From: AC-56 sp963798705
Lineage (GTDB): Bacteria; Actinomycetota; Thermoleophilia; Solirubrobacterales; 70-9
Assembly: GCA_963798705.1 (NCBI GenBank)
Contig: CAWCTW010000005.1
Location: forward strand, 1 to 64,000
Direction of reading: 5' to 3'
DNA: 64,000 bases
In this document: piece by piece, positions 7,981 through 16,239 of the stretch
How positions within the stretch are numbered: the stretch's first letter is position 1
Layout of the letters: the number at the start of each line of letters is the position of its first letter
Notes under the pieces: generated by a model
What the model was told of the DNA's origin: nothing
Seen by the model: only the letters and a program-made list of their open reading frames with translations
The model's database searches: none
Translations under genes and position numbers: made by a program

Positions 7981-8828
7981 AGATCCACGCAATCCAGACC
8001 GGCACCGTCGCCATTACCACGAAGTGGAGGGAGGGCGTGGGCCACGGTCGACGCCGGCTCATCAACACGCTCCTCGACAGCGAGTGGACCGAGCCGCTTC
8101 CGATCTACGCCTTCGCCATCGAGCACCCCGAGGGCGTGATCGTCGTCGACACGGGTGAGACGGCCCGTGCCTCGGAGCTCGGCTACTTCCCGCGCTGGCA
8201 CCCGGTTTTCCGCTTCGCCGTTCGCGAACGGGTGCGCCCGGAGGAGGAGATCGGCCCGCAGCTGGAGGAGCTCGGGATCCACCCCGCCGACGTCCGCGTG
8301 GTCGTGATGACTCACCTTCACACCGACCACGCGGGCGGACTCCACCACTTCCCGGACAACGAGATCCTCGTCTCGAGGGCCGAGCTCGAGTACGCGCGAG
8401 GACTGCCCGGGCGCGTTCGCGGGTACCCGAACAAGCGCTGGCCGGCCTGGTTTCGCCCGACGCTGATCGACCTGCCCCCGGCGCCGTTCGGCCAGTTCCC
8501 CGCGAGCATGCCGATCACCGAGGCGGGGGACGTGACCCTGGTGCCGGCCACGGGACACTCTCCGGGCCAGCTCGCTGTCGTTGTGGAAGAGGGCGACCAC
8601 GCGCTCTTTCTCGCGGCCGACAGCTCCTACAATGAGGACGCCTTGGTTCGCGATGTCGTCGACGGCGTCGGCCCCGACGAGGCCGCCGAGCGTCTCACGC
8701 ACCAGCGGATTCTCGCCTACGCGGCCGAGACGCCCACCGTCTACCTGCCGGCCCACGACGCCGAGACTGGAGCTCGCCTGGCCGAGCGCCGGCCGATCGG
8801 CGCCGTGCCCCAGGAGGCGATCGCATGA
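7977..8828 (+). CDS. Metallo-beta-lactamase-fold hydrolase, lactonase-like
   Basis: A 283-residue MBL-fold enzyme with the zinc motif THLHTDHAGG near residue 112, a downstream metal His in PATGHSPGQLAVV, an Asp in LFLAADSSYNED and a terminal His in VYLPAHDAETGARL. This layout matches N-acyl-homoserine lactonase (AttM/AiiA-like) and related lactonases, though substrate cannot be read from sequence. It overlaps the TetR stop (ATGA) and is followed by an overlapping, truncated SRPBCC gene. Cytosolic; no signal peptide. Confidence 0.85.
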   Translation: MKIHAIQTGTVAITTKWREGVGHGRRRLINTLLDSEWTEPLPIYAFAIEHPEGVIVVDTGETARASELGYFPRWHPVFRFAVRERVRPEEEIGPQLEELGIHPADVRVVVMTHLHTDHAGGLHHFPDNEILVSRAELEYARGLPGRVRGYPNKRWPAWFRPTLIDLPPAPFGQFPASMPITEAGDVTLVPATGHSPGQLAVVVEEGDHALFLAADSSYNEDALVRDVVDGVGPDEAAERLTHQRILAYAAETPTVYLPAHDAETGARLAERRPIGAVPQEAIA

Positions 8829-9122
8829 TCGCGTTCGAAACCGACGTGCGCGTGGAGCGCCCGGTCGAGGACGTCTTCGCCTTCGTCTCCGATCCGCCGT
8901 CGTTCCCGCGGTGGAACTCCGCCGTCCAGGCCGTGAGCAACACCTCGAGAGAGGCGGGCGAAGTCGGCTCGACCTATTCGATGCGGCGCGAGCTACCGAG
9001 CGGTCAAGCGGAAAACGAGCTCGAGGTGCTGGTGCACGAGCCCCCGAGCGAGTTCGCAATCCGCACGACCTCGGGGCCGACGCCGTTTTACTACCGGTAT
9101 CGATTCGCCCCCGACGGCTTTG
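8825..9122 (+). pseudogene. SRPBCC (polyketide cyclase/dehydrase-like) protein, 3'-truncated
   Basis: The start overlaps the previous stop (ATGA). About 98 residues of an SRPBCC/START-like protein are visible: FETDVRVERPVEDVFAFVSD, then PPSFPRWNSAVQAVSNTSRE, then PSEFAIRTTSGPTPFYYRY. A complete member has about 145-150 residues. At about 9120 the sequence changes abruptly to a GH3 glycosidase in another frame, and the cyclase frame continues as Arg-rich nonsense to 9358. The junction looks like a deletion or recombination breakpoint. Confidence 0.75.
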
Positions 9123-9833
9123 TCACCGCCCGAGATCAAGGATCCCGGCGCGGCCGAGAAAGAAGGGCTTGCGACCGGGCGCTACCTTCGCGGCCTCGGG
9201 ATCAACGTGAATCTCGCTCCCGTGCTCGACCTTGGCCTTACGGGTTCGTTTGTCGCCCAGCAGGGGCGGACGTTCTCCTCGAATCCGGGCATCGTTGCCG
9301 CCCTGGGCAATGGCTTTGCAAGCGGCCTGATCGCCGGCGGAGTCGGAGCCACGGCTAAACACTTTCCGGGGCTTGGACACGCCACTGCCGATACCGATAC
9401 CGGTCGCAGCGTTGTCAAGGGGCAAGACCAGCAGGACCTGGTCCCGTTCGGCCAGGCCATTGACAACCAACCCGCCAACCAGTTCCTGGTGATGCTGTCG
9501 ACCGCGATCTACCCGAACTATGACGCCCACAATCCCGCGGCTTGGTCGCCGAAGATCGTTCAGGGACTGCTGCGACACCAACTTCACTTCGAGGGCGTAG
9601 CAATCACCGACGATCTCTCTTCCAAGGGGGTGCAGTCAATGATGTCGACGCCTGAGGCCGCAGTTGCCGCGGCTCGGGCCGGAGCCGATGAGATCCTGAT
9701 TGGCAATCCCAACGAGTTCCGGACCAGCTATGACGCTCTTCTGCAGGCGGCTAGACAGGGGCAGCTGAGCTCAGGCTCGCTCAAGGCAGCCCATCAGCGC
9801 ATTCAGGCGCTGAAGCGCAAGGTTGCCGGATAG
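9120..9833 (+). pseudogene. Glycoside hydrolase family 3 (NagZ-like), N-terminal part missing
   Basis: About 235 residues of a family 3 beta-N-acetylhexosaminidase-like TIM barrel: LRGLGINVNLAPVLDL, then the substrate/catalytic loop ATAKHFPGLGHATADTDTGR, then the nucleophile region GVAITDDLSSKGVQSM. A full catalytic domain needs about 150 more residues upstream, including the signal or lipoprotein region. A TTG at 9120 could start translation but has no RBS and lies at the junction with the SRPBCC fragment. The retained half is intact to its stop, so the truncation looks recent. Confidence 0.75.
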
Positions 9834-10423
9834 GCGGGCGCTCGAGAAGTAGTGCATCGCGACAAGGGTTTGAAGAAGACCACAGCGCGGGCACGAGACG
9901 TCGACGTTGTACTGCGACATCGCCCGCTGAGCATCTCGCGGTATGGCGCGGGTGCCACTATGGGCCCGAGGCGCCACTTCTGCTTTCGCGAGGTTGCGAG
10001 GGTGCCGGCCATTGAGCGGCACACGCTCGCTCGGGACGACGACGAGCAGCGACGGGTTGGCTCAGGCTGACGCCTGCTCCTGTGTGAGGGGAAGCGCAAG
10101 GAGCGATCGAGAGTGAGGCCGCATGCCGGCCTACCGGCGGTCGCTCACCGGGATCGCCTCAAACAAGGAAATGCAAGGGCAGCCCAAGCGGTGATTCTCT
10201 GCGGCCTTGCGGTACCCGGTGGGACCTTCGCCGGGATCCTGACCCCGAGCGGTCCCGCCGTTGCACAGGGTGCCAATTGAGGTGCCAACCTGAGCGAAAG
10301 TGAGGCGAGCTCAGACCACCTCACATGGCTTTCGCAAGCCCTATCTGACGTGAGCTGATCCCTATCCTCCTGGTTGTGGTCCAGGCGGCCGGGTGGTTCA
10401 AGTCGATGGATTGCGATTCCGCT
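9834..10423. other. Intergenic stretch with remnants, no confident gene
   Basis: A minus-strand frame near 9830-9930 reads SQYNVDVSCPRCGLLQTLVA, a possible zinc-ribbon remnant without RBS. A 23-codon plus-strand ORF at 10123-10194 contains RRSLTGIASNKEMQGQPKR, whose DNA resembles a stretch near 16115-16165. Two GGTGCCAA copies occur near 10270-10290. I see no complete gene or RNA here. Confidence 0.4.
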
Positions 10424-10765
10424 TTACGCCTTGACCGCGTAGCCCTTGCCCTGCTTGCGGATTTCGCCCTTCTCGTGAAGACGACGGGCGACCGGGTAGA
10501 GCTGCTGAGGGGCAACGCCGATGTCCTTGGCGATCTCGCTCACCGGGGCCCCAGGGTTCTTCTTGACGGCGTCTAGAAACTGCTTCTGACGCTGGCCCCG
10601 TGGAGCACGTCGAGTAGCTGTCTGGCGTTTGGTGCGGCGTCGGGCTGTCGAGGGTCTGCGATCTCCAAGGGAGGTGAGCGCATTCCTAAGCCGACGAGTC
10701 TCGGCTTCGAGCTCATGCAGCCGAGTCTCTATGACCCTGCGTGCTTGTTCGACAACGTCCGCCAT
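10424..10765 (-). CDS. Small winged-helix DNA-binding protein with coiled-coil N-terminus
   Basis: A 113-residue protein. Residues 1-35 form a coiled coil (VVEQARRVIETRLHELEAET), residues 40-65 are a basic linker (STARRRTKRQTATRRAPRGQ) and residues 66-113 a winged helix-turn-helix (QFLDAVKKNPGAPVSEIAKD, then IGVAPQQLYPVARRLHEKGE, then IRKQGKGYAV). Similar small nucleoid- or regulator-like proteins occur in actinobacteria. ATG at 10763-10765 is chosen, with AAGGGAG upstream; a TTG one codon earlier is possible. A TATAAA box precedes it. Role unknown; chromatin-associated or phage-derived regulator is plausible. Confidence 0.7.
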   Translation of the reverse strand: MADVVEQARRVIETRLHELEAETRRLRNALTSLGDRRPSTARRRTKRQTATRRAPRGQRQKQFLDAVKKNPGAPVSEIAKDIGVAPQQLYPVARRLHEKGEIRKQGKGYAVKA

Positions 10766-10793
10766 CAATGGCTCCCTTCATTCGCGTGTGTGA

Positions 10794-10799
10794 TTTATA
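10794..10799 (-). promoter_or_regulatory. -10 element for the winged-helix gene
   Basis: TATAAA on the minus strand, unusually AT-rich for this genome, about 28 nt upstream of the start codon. GTAACT lies 17 nt further upstream as a weak -35 candidate. The spacing leaves a leader containing the AAGGGAG ribosome-binding site. Confidence 0.5.
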
Positions 10800-10883
10800 G
10801 CCCGGTCCCGTACTCAAGTTACCGCCCTCCATGATCGACGCGGTATGTACATATTTCTTTCGCGTTCGCGCCCGTAAGGGTTG

Positions 10884-11447
10884 ATGAAGTGTTCACAACC
10901 AAGCCAAACAACAAGCCAGATTCCAGATGGATGCTGCCAGTGCGGATGCGGCGGACAGACAACAATCGCAAGACGGACGAATCCCGCTCGAGGCTGGGTC
11001 AAGGGACAGCCGGTTCGCTTCATTCGTGGCCACCACGGACGCAAGTCGCGGGTCGACTATCTGGTCGTCGACAGAGGATTCAAGACCCCGTGCTGGGTTT
11101 GGCAGCTGGGCGTGATGCCATTGGGCTACGGGATGATGCGGGGACCGAACGGAAAGATGGTCTATGCCCACCGGCACTACTTCGAACAGGCCTTCGGTCC
11201 GATCCCGAGCGATCGACAGATCGACCACCTCTGTCGCGTACGTCCCTGCGTCAACCCCGACCACCTAGAGTTCGTGACGCAAGTAGAGAACATTCGACGT
11301 GGTGCCGGTACCAAGCTCGATGAGGCAGCGGTCAGGGCCATCCGCACATCGACCGACCCCCAAAAGGACCTCGCGCTGAGGTATGGCATCACGCAGGGCC
11401 ACGTGTCCCGAATCAAGAAGCGGTTGACCTGGCGGGATGTCCAATGA
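10884..11447 (+). CDS. HNH endonuclease, phage-like
   Basis: A 187-residue protein with an N-terminal zinc knuckle (CCQCGCGGQTTIA), a region common in phage HNH enzymes (PCWVWQLGVMPLGYGMM), and the HNH core YAHRHYFEQAFGPIPSDRQI then DHLCRVRPCVNPDHLEFVTQ, in which the D-H pair, two Cys and N-x-x-H are visible. A C-terminal helix-turn-helix follows (DLALRYGITQGHVSRIKKRL). Start at ATG 10884 with AAGGG upstream. It probably acts as a nicking or homing-type nuclease of phage or mobile origin; it is divergent from the winged-helix gene and has a PD-(D/E)XK-like gene on its other side. Confidence 0.85.
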   Translation: MKCSQPSQTTSQIPDGCCQCGCGGQTTIARRTNPARGWVKGQPVRFIRGHHGRKSRVDYLVVDRGFKTPCWVWQLGVMPLGYGMMRGPNGKMVYAHRHYFEQAFGPIPSDRQIDHLCRVRPCVNPDHLEFVTQVENIRRGAGTKLDEAAVRAIRTSTDPQKDLALRYGITQGHVSRIKKRLTWRDVQ

Positions 11448-11494
11448 TCTTGAAGATGGCGTGATGCTTGACGCCTCTGTCTGCCGGCCTGGCT

Positions 11495-11571
11495 CTCGAA
11501 TCCGGAGGATCGAGGAACTGAGGCTCAGATCTGAGTATACGGCCGTAGGTCCCGCCTCGGAACAGCGCGAC
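11495..11571 (+). repeat. Dispersed repeat, copy A (about 75 bp)
   Basis: This stretch matches 13980-14053 in the same orientation at roughly 85-90% identity by eye, with three one-base gaps. The longest exact block is TCCGGAGGATCGAGGAA. It lies between the 3' ends of two convergent genes. It is not coding in either copy as far as I can see. Confidence 0.7.
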
Positions 11572-11591
11572 CTTAAGGCCGATGGGCTGCG

Positions 11592-12332
11592 TCAGACCAC
11601 ATCGCGCAGCTCTGGCTGTTTTGCCATCGACGGCCACCGCTCGACGATCTCCTTCCACCGCACGGTGCCGATCCGAGCGGCAAGATGGTCGCGGGTCTCT
11701 TGGGCCAGGTGAGGCCAGCCGGCGGACCAGGAGCCCGATCGGTATCCATCGAGCAGCGCCCGTTCGTGATGCTTGAGCTCATGCTCGTGGCAGATCAGTA
11801 GGCGAGACTCCTCGATACCTGACCGCTGGGCCGAAAGCCAGGCGGCTTCTGCGTTTCGGGCGAGTTGGTCTCGCGAGACGTCCCACTTCGTGCCCGTCCC
11901 GAGCCAGTCGTTTCGCTTGCCCTCGACCCAGATCACGCAGCGCTCGCACTCGATCAGGCAGTCGGCATGGGTCGGTCCCTCAAGAACCAAGTTCCTGGGG
12001 ATCGACGACTCACCGCGGGCGAGGGCAGCCAGGGCCTGGTCGCGGTCTGGGTTCTCGAGGACACGGTCGCGGTACTCGCGCCAAGCTGCGCCATCCCAGG
12101 GAGCGAGCCGATCAGCATTCTCGATCATCCACGCGAGCCTCCGCGGCGAGGGGGAAACGATCGCCTCGTCCTCCAACGCCAGGTCGCGGATCGGGCCGGG
12201 GTCGATCGGCTCGACCCCGTGCGCCAGCCGAATCAGCTCGCCGGGCCAGTCGGGGCCGCCGTGAGTTCGAAGCCATCCGAAGATCGGCTCGACGCGGGTG
12301 CGCTTGCTGCTCTCGCCGCTCAGATATGGCAC
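11592..12332 (-). CDS. Hypothetical protein, possible PD-(D/E)XK nuclease fold
   Basis: A 246-residue cytosolic protein starting at GTG 12332. In the middle it has HADCLIECERCVIWVEGKRN: a buried-strand Asp followed about 13 residues later by ExK, the spacing seen in PD-(D/E)XK nuclease cores. Preceding residues (SSIPRNLVLEGPT) and a later Glu/His-rich helix (LLICHEHELKHHERALL) fit an alpha/beta enzyme. I do not recognise a named family. Being convergent to an HNH gene in an accessory region supports a DNA-processing or defence role, but that is inference. Confidence 0.6.
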   Translation of the reverse strand: MPYLSGESSKRTRVEPIFGWLRTHGGPDWPGELIRLAHGVEPIDPGPIRDLALEDEAIVSPSPRRLAWMIENADRLAPWDGAAWREYRDRVLENPDRDQALAALARGESSIPRNLVLEGPTHADCLIECERCVIWVEGKRNDWLGTGTKWDVSRDQLARNAEAAWLSAQRSGIEESRLLICHEHELKHHERALLDGYRSGSWSAGWPHLAQETRDHLAARIGTVRWKEIVERWPSMAKQPELRDVV

Positions 12333-12363
12333 CGGCTCGTGTCCTCACCCCTGCGTATGCGGG

Positions 12364-13779
12364 TCAAGTCGATGCTGAAGATGGACCGAGCGCGAGCATC
12401 TCCTCGACCTCGTGAGCGAAGGCCGTGACGATCTCGCCGGGGTCCGGCACCAGGCCGCGGTCGGACATCACGCCGACCGTGACCTCGCCGTTGTAGGAGA
12501 AGATCGAGACGCTCATCGAAACGCTGCCGGACGTCGGCGCCCAGACCAGGACGCCGCGAACCGGTGTGCCGGCCAGATAGACCGGCTCGCTGGGGCCGGG
12601 CACGTTGGTCATCACCGCCGAGCCGGCGGCGGAGAACAGCTCGAGCAAGCGCTGCTCGATCGCCGCCGGCGTCGTCCCGATCGCACCGAGCACCCCGTAG
12701 CTGACCGCTCCCTCCGGGGAGCCCTTGATCTCGCTCATCCGCCGGTGCACCTCCTCGAGGCGCTCGCGGGGGTTCTCGATCGCGACCGGGATCTCCAGCC
12801 GAACGAGCCCGAAGCGGTTGCCGAGCCGGCGCGGCAACGGTTGGTCGAGCGGGCGCAGGTTGAAGGGGACGAAGGCGTGCAGCTTGTCGACGAGGCTGTC
12901 GCGCTCGGCGAGGTAGGTGCGAAGCGCCCCGGTGACGGCGGCGACGAGGACGTCGTTGACGCTCGCGCCCTGAGCGTGACCGACCGCCTTCACCTCCGCG
13001 AGTGCGATCGGATCAGACCAGGCGACCCGCTCGGGGACGCCGAGATGGCCCTTCAGCACGCTGCGCGTATCGGGGCCGGGAAGGAGGGTCTTCGCGAGCG
13101 CTTTCGCTTCGGTGCTCGCCGCGCCGGCGAGGTCGACGAGCTCGGCCGGGTCGCGGGCGATCTCGATCGCCTCGTGAGTGGCCGCTTCGGCGAGCGTACC
13201 GGTCAGCGAGGCGGCCCGACGGGCAGGACGGAGGACGTCGCCGACGGCGCCGCTGATCCCTTCGCGGTGTGCGGTCTGCGCCGGGCTGCCCGGCTCGATC
13301 CCGGCGTCCGGCGAGGAGTCGGTGAGCGAAAGCAGGACGCGGGCGAGTGCGATCCCGTCGGCGATGCAGTGGTGCATGCGGGTGACGATCGCCGAGCCGG
13401 AGCCGTAGCCGTCGATGAGATACCAGCTCCAAAGCGGTCGCGAGCGATCGAGCGGCTGGGCGATCAGGTCGCTGAGGAAATCCTCGAGCGCGGCGCGATC
13501 GCCGGGTGCGGGCAGGGCGGCATGGTGGAGATGAAGATCGAGGTCGAAGTCGGGATCGTCCTCCCAGTGCGGCCCGCGTAGCGGCAGGCGGCTCTCGACG
13601 ACTCGCTGTCGAAAGCGCGGAAAGCGCTCGACCAGCCGGCTCGAGACCACCTCGCGAAGCCGTTTCCAATCGAGTGGCTGATCGAACCACAGCGCCCCGG
13701 AGATCACCATCAGGTTGTTCGGGCGGTCCATGTGAAGCCAAGCGGTATCGGCGCCGGACATGGCCTCATGAGCGCTCAC
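12364..13779 (-). CDS. Wax ester synthase/diacylglycerol acyltransferase (WS/DGAT)
   Basis: A 471-residue acyltransferase that makes triacylglycerol or wax esters from acyl-CoA, a storage-lipid step common in actinobacteria. The N-terminus has MSGADTAWLHMDRPNNLMVI, the active-site HHxxxDG motif appears as TRMHHCIADGIALARVLLSL near residue 150, and the C-terminal domain has SAVMTNVPGPSEPVYLAGTP. Length matches the family. GTG 13779 is chosen because homologues carry 5-8 residues before the LSG/MSG motif; the ATG at 13761 is the alternative. The frame stays open far upstream to 14367 but that part lacks protein character. Confidence 0.85.
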   Translation of the reverse strand: MSAHEAMSGADTAWLHMDRPNNLMVISGALWFDQPLDWKRLREVVSSRLVERFPRFRQRVVESRLPLRGPHWEDDPDFDLDLHLHHAALPAPGDRAALEDFLSDLIAQPLDRSRPLWSWYLIDGYGSGSAIVTRMHHCIADGIALARVLLSLTDSSPDAGIEPGSPAQTAHREGISGAVGDVLRPARRAASLTGTLAEAATHEAIEIARDPAELVDLAGAASTEAKALAKTLLPGPDTRSVLKGHLGVPERVAWSDPIALAEVKAVGHAQGASVNDVLVAAVTGALRTYLAERDSLVDKLHAFVPFNLRPLDQPLPRRLGNRFGLVRLEIPVAIENPRERLEEVHRRMSEIKGSPEGAVSYGVLGAIGTTPAAIEQRLLELFSAAGSAVMTNVPGPSEPVYLAGTPVRGVLVWAPTSGSVSMSVSIFSYNGEVTVGVMSDRGLVPDPGEIVTAFAHEVEEMLALGPSSAST

Positions 13780-13979
13780 GAGTTCAGGGTACGGATGTCG
13801 CAGCAGAACGGAACGGGTCGTCGCGATCAGACCGCCGGAGCGATTCGGACGGCAGGCGCCAGCCAGCATCGCGTGATGCGCCGATGGCATACACGCTTCC
13901 CTCCGCGCAAGATGCGGCCACGCACGGCAGCCACGTTCCACCAGCCTGCTCCTCCTCTGAGCCCGCGTTCGACCCCATC

Positions 13980-14053
13980 TCGGAATCCGGAGGATCGAGG
14001 AATGAGGCTCAGATCTGAATACGGCGGTAGACCCCGCCTCGAAACAGCGAGAC
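13980..14053 (+). repeat. Dispersed repeat, copy B (about 75 bp)
   Basis: Second copy of the element at 11495-11571, same orientation. It lies between the start of the WS/DGAT gene and the end of the small zinc-finger gene. Shared blocks include GAGGCTCAGATCTGA and CCCGCCTCG. Function unknown. Confidence 0.7.
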
Positions 14054-14086
14054 CTAGATGCTTTGGTGGATGCGGCTCCGTCGATC

Positions 14087-14287
14087 TCATTCTGCATCCC
14101 CCGGGACTTGTCTTCTGCGCTTACGAGACGCATCGAGGCGTTCCTCGACGGATCGGTAAGGAAGGCCGTCGGAACCGCTGAGAATCCGTTTGAGCAGGCT
14201 GGCCTCAGCTCGGCAGGGAGCCCCGCAGTGCCGGGCATCTGAGCGCCGGCCGTCCAAGGAGACTCCGCAGACGACGCAGCTACGCAT
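14087..14287 (-). CDS. Small Cys-rich (zinc-finger-like) protein
   Basis: A 66-residue ORF starting MRSCVVCGVSLDGRRSDARH. It has a CxxC pair at residues 4 and 7 and a second HCxxxC-type group (HCGAPCRAEA) about 15 residues later, as in treble-clef or zinc-ribbon knuckles. A basic helical tail follows (SVEERLDASRKRRRQVP). It is short and phage-like; related small Cys-rich proteins are common in actinobacterial accessory regions. The upstream sequence has no strong RBS. Function unknown; nucleic-acid binding is plausible. Confidence 0.55.
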   Translation of the reverse strand: MRSCVVCGVSLDGRRSDARHCGAPCRAEASLLKRILSGSDGLPYRSVEERLDASRKRRRQVPGDAE

Positions 14288-14405
14288 CCGGGTCCTCCGA
14301 AGCGAACACCGGAATGGGCCCAAACAAGTAATACGTCGGTAAGGCGACGCACTGCTCGGTTTCGCACAGGAGGGGAAGCTACGTACGGCGCTCCAGGGTG
14401 ACGTC

Positions 14406-14795
14406 ATGAGCGGTCCGGAGGTGGCGTTGCTCGCCGTGGATGGCTTCGTGGCGTTGACCGCGATCGGAGGCGGGATTGCGCTCGCCGCGGGGCTCGAGGC
14501 AGACCGGTTCTCCCTCGATCTGCTGAAGGGGACTCCATTCAAGACTTTCGTGGGCCCGGGGCTCATCCTCGCCCTGGCCGTGGGGGGCGGCGCAACCGTG
14601 GCCGCGGTGGCGACGATCGTCGATGGCCGGGCAGGCGGAATCGCCTCGGTCGCGGCTGGAGTGATCCTGATCGGCTATATCGCAATCGAGATCGCGATCC
14701 TCAACCAGCCCTCGTGGACCAGGACCGAGGCCTTCTATATCGGGGTGGGCGCCTCGATGGCGATCCTGGGGGCCCTGGTCATAGTGTCCGGATAG
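14406..14795 (+). CDS. Four-TM membrane protein of unknown function
   Basis: A 129-residue protein with four predicted membrane helices: VALLAVDGFVALTAIGGGIA, FVGPGLILALAVGGGATVAA, GGIASVAAGVILIGYIAIEI and FYIGVGASMAILGALVIVSG. A short polar segment (EADRFSLDLLKGTPFKTF) links the first two. The ATG at 14406 is preceded by CCAGGGTGA. It is probably co-transcribed with the dienelactone hydrolase gene 25 nt downstream. No family recognised. Confidence 0.7.
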   Translation: MSGPEVALLAVDGFVALTAIGGGIALAAGLEADRFSLDLLKGTPFKTFVGPGLILALAVGGGATVAAVATIVDGRAGGIASVAAGVILIGYIAIEIAILNQPSWTRTEAFYIGVGASMAILGALVIVSG

Positions 14796-14820
14796 AGGCA
14801 CCAAGGCCCCACGGATCGAG

Positions 14821-15531
14821 ATGACCGAGATTCGAATTCCCGCCGCGACCGACGTGCCCGCATGCCTGGCCGTCCCGGAGGGAGACGGCCCCTGGCCGGG
14901 AGTCGTCGTCATCCACGACGGTCTGGGGATGAGCAACGACCTGCGCCGCCAGGCGGAATGGCTCGCCGAGGCGGGCTATCTGGCCGTCGCCCCCGACCTC
15001 TTCCACCGCGGCGGCCACACCCGATGCCTGCTCGCGACGATGAAGGCGATGGTCAGGGGCCGAGGCCCCGCGTTCGACGACCTGGATGCCGCCCGCAAGT
15101 GGCTGGCGAGTCGCGATGACTGCACCGGCACGATCGGGGTGATCGGCTTCTGCCTCGGCGGCGGCTTCGCGCTTTTGCTCGCCCCAGGACACGGATACTC
15201 GGCCGCGAGCGTCAACTACGGGCCTCCTCCGAAGGACGCGGAGACGCTGCTGAGGGACGCCTGTCCGATCGTCGCCAGCTACGGTGCGCGAGACCGGGGC
15301 ATGAGGGGTGCGCCCGAGCAGCTCGAACGGGTGCTGACCGGGGCGGCCGTCGAGCACGACGTCAAGGTCTATCCGGAGGCCGGCCACGCCTTCATCAACG
15401 ACCACCACGACGACGGGCTTCCACTCCTCTTCAGGTTTCTCAACTGGAGCGTGAACGGGGCCTACCAGGAGCCGTCCGCGCGGGATGCGCGACGGCGGAT
15501 CCTCGCCTTCTTCGATCGTCACCTCGATTGA
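14821..15531 (+). CDS. Dienelactone hydrolase family protein
   Basis: A 236-residue alpha/beta hydrolase of the DLH family. The nucleophile is a Cys in VIGFCLGGGFALLL (around residue 108), the acid is in SYGARDRGMRGA, and the His is in YPEAGHAFINDHHDD. The start MTEIRIPAATDVPACLAVPE and the LFHRGGHTRCL segment are typical. Family members open lactone rings in aromatic degradation or act as general carboxyl-esterases; the substrate cannot be deduced. Start supported by position 25 nt after the membrane-protein gene. Confidence 0.85.
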   Translation: MTEIRIPAATDVPACLAVPEGDGPWPGVVVIHDGLGMSNDLRRQAEWLAEAGYLAVAPDLFHRGGHTRCLLATMKAMVRGRGPAFDDLDAARKWLASRDDCTGTIGVIGFCLGGGFALLLAPGHGYSAASVNYGPPPKDAETLLRDACPIVASYGARDRGMRGAPEQLERVLTGAAVEHDVKVYPEAGHAFINDHHDDGLPLLFRFLNWSVNGAYQEPSARDARRRILAFFDRHLD

Positions 15532-15551
15532 GTGGCCCGGTGCTGCGCGCC

Positions 15552-16039
15552 CTATTTTCCTGAGCGCGGGATCAGCCGGATCAGCGGCAGCGGTCTCCTG
15601 GTGCGCTTGCGGTACCGCGCATAGTCCGGCGCGACCTCGAGCACCCGCGGCCAGAAGCCCTCGGCTTCCTGACCCGATAGCTCCTGTGCGCTCACGCGGA
15701 TGCGGCGACCGTCGACATCGACGCTCGGATTCGGATCCGGCATCAGGTTGAAGTACCAGGCCGGCGGCCCGGGCAGGCCGCTGTTGGCTGCGACGATGAC
15801 CATCGCCTCGCCGTCGGGAAGAACTGGAGGGGAACCGATCGCTCGAGGCCCGACTTGCGGCCGCGCGTATTGAGCACTAACGCCTTTCGGCCCCAGAGCC
15901 TGGCGATCCGTCCATCAGTCCGACGCAAGAGCCAGGACCCGAGCCGGACGCTGCCTTTGTCGAGCCTGTGCTCGATTCGCATCTTGAGGCGCTCCCTGAG
16001 GGGCAGCGTGCGGAAGGGATGTGGGGAGTGAGTGCGCAT
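15552..16039 (-). pseudogene. F420-dependent nitroreductase-family (DUF385) protein with frameshift
   Basis: The first frame encodes MRIEHRLDKGSVRLGSWLLR, then WGRKALVLNTRGRKSGLERS and VPLQFFP, the signature LTTxGRKSG-like strand of the deazaflavin (F420)-dependent Ddn family. The second frame resumes at once with AMVIVAANSGLPGPPAWYFN, then LMPDPNPSVDVDGRRIRVSA, ending at 15552. Joining them requires one additional base near 15818, probably in the CCC run. Together they give a normal-length member (about 160 residues). Implies F420 use if the gene is real and the shift is an error. Confidence 0.75.
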
Positions 16040-16239
16040 CCAATGGAAACGGTGAACCAGCCGACACCAAGCCGGCGTTCCTCCGCGTGGCGCGGCCGCG
16101 CAGCCGAAGTCAGGCGTCGCAGCTCACGGGAATCGCGCCAAATAGACAATGCAACGGCAAGCTGGTCCACTCTCCTGCCGACCAGCCAAAGAGCGCTCGC
16201 ATCGAGCTCCGCCCCGGGCCATCGCCCGACGCTGACGCG

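Noticed and set aside
451..9990. 16-bp exact match CACTTCTGCTTTCGCG at 451-466 and 9975-9990
   Set aside because: One such match is about expected by chance in 64 kb and the flanks do not align.
9771..10022. Minus-strand ORF with CPRCG motif
   Set aside because: One knuckle only, no RBS, overlaps the end of the GH3 fragment; kept as a remark, not as a gene.
12412..13581. 389-codon plus-strand open frame
   Set aside because: Shadow of the WS/DGAT gene, whose motifs are clear on the minus strand.
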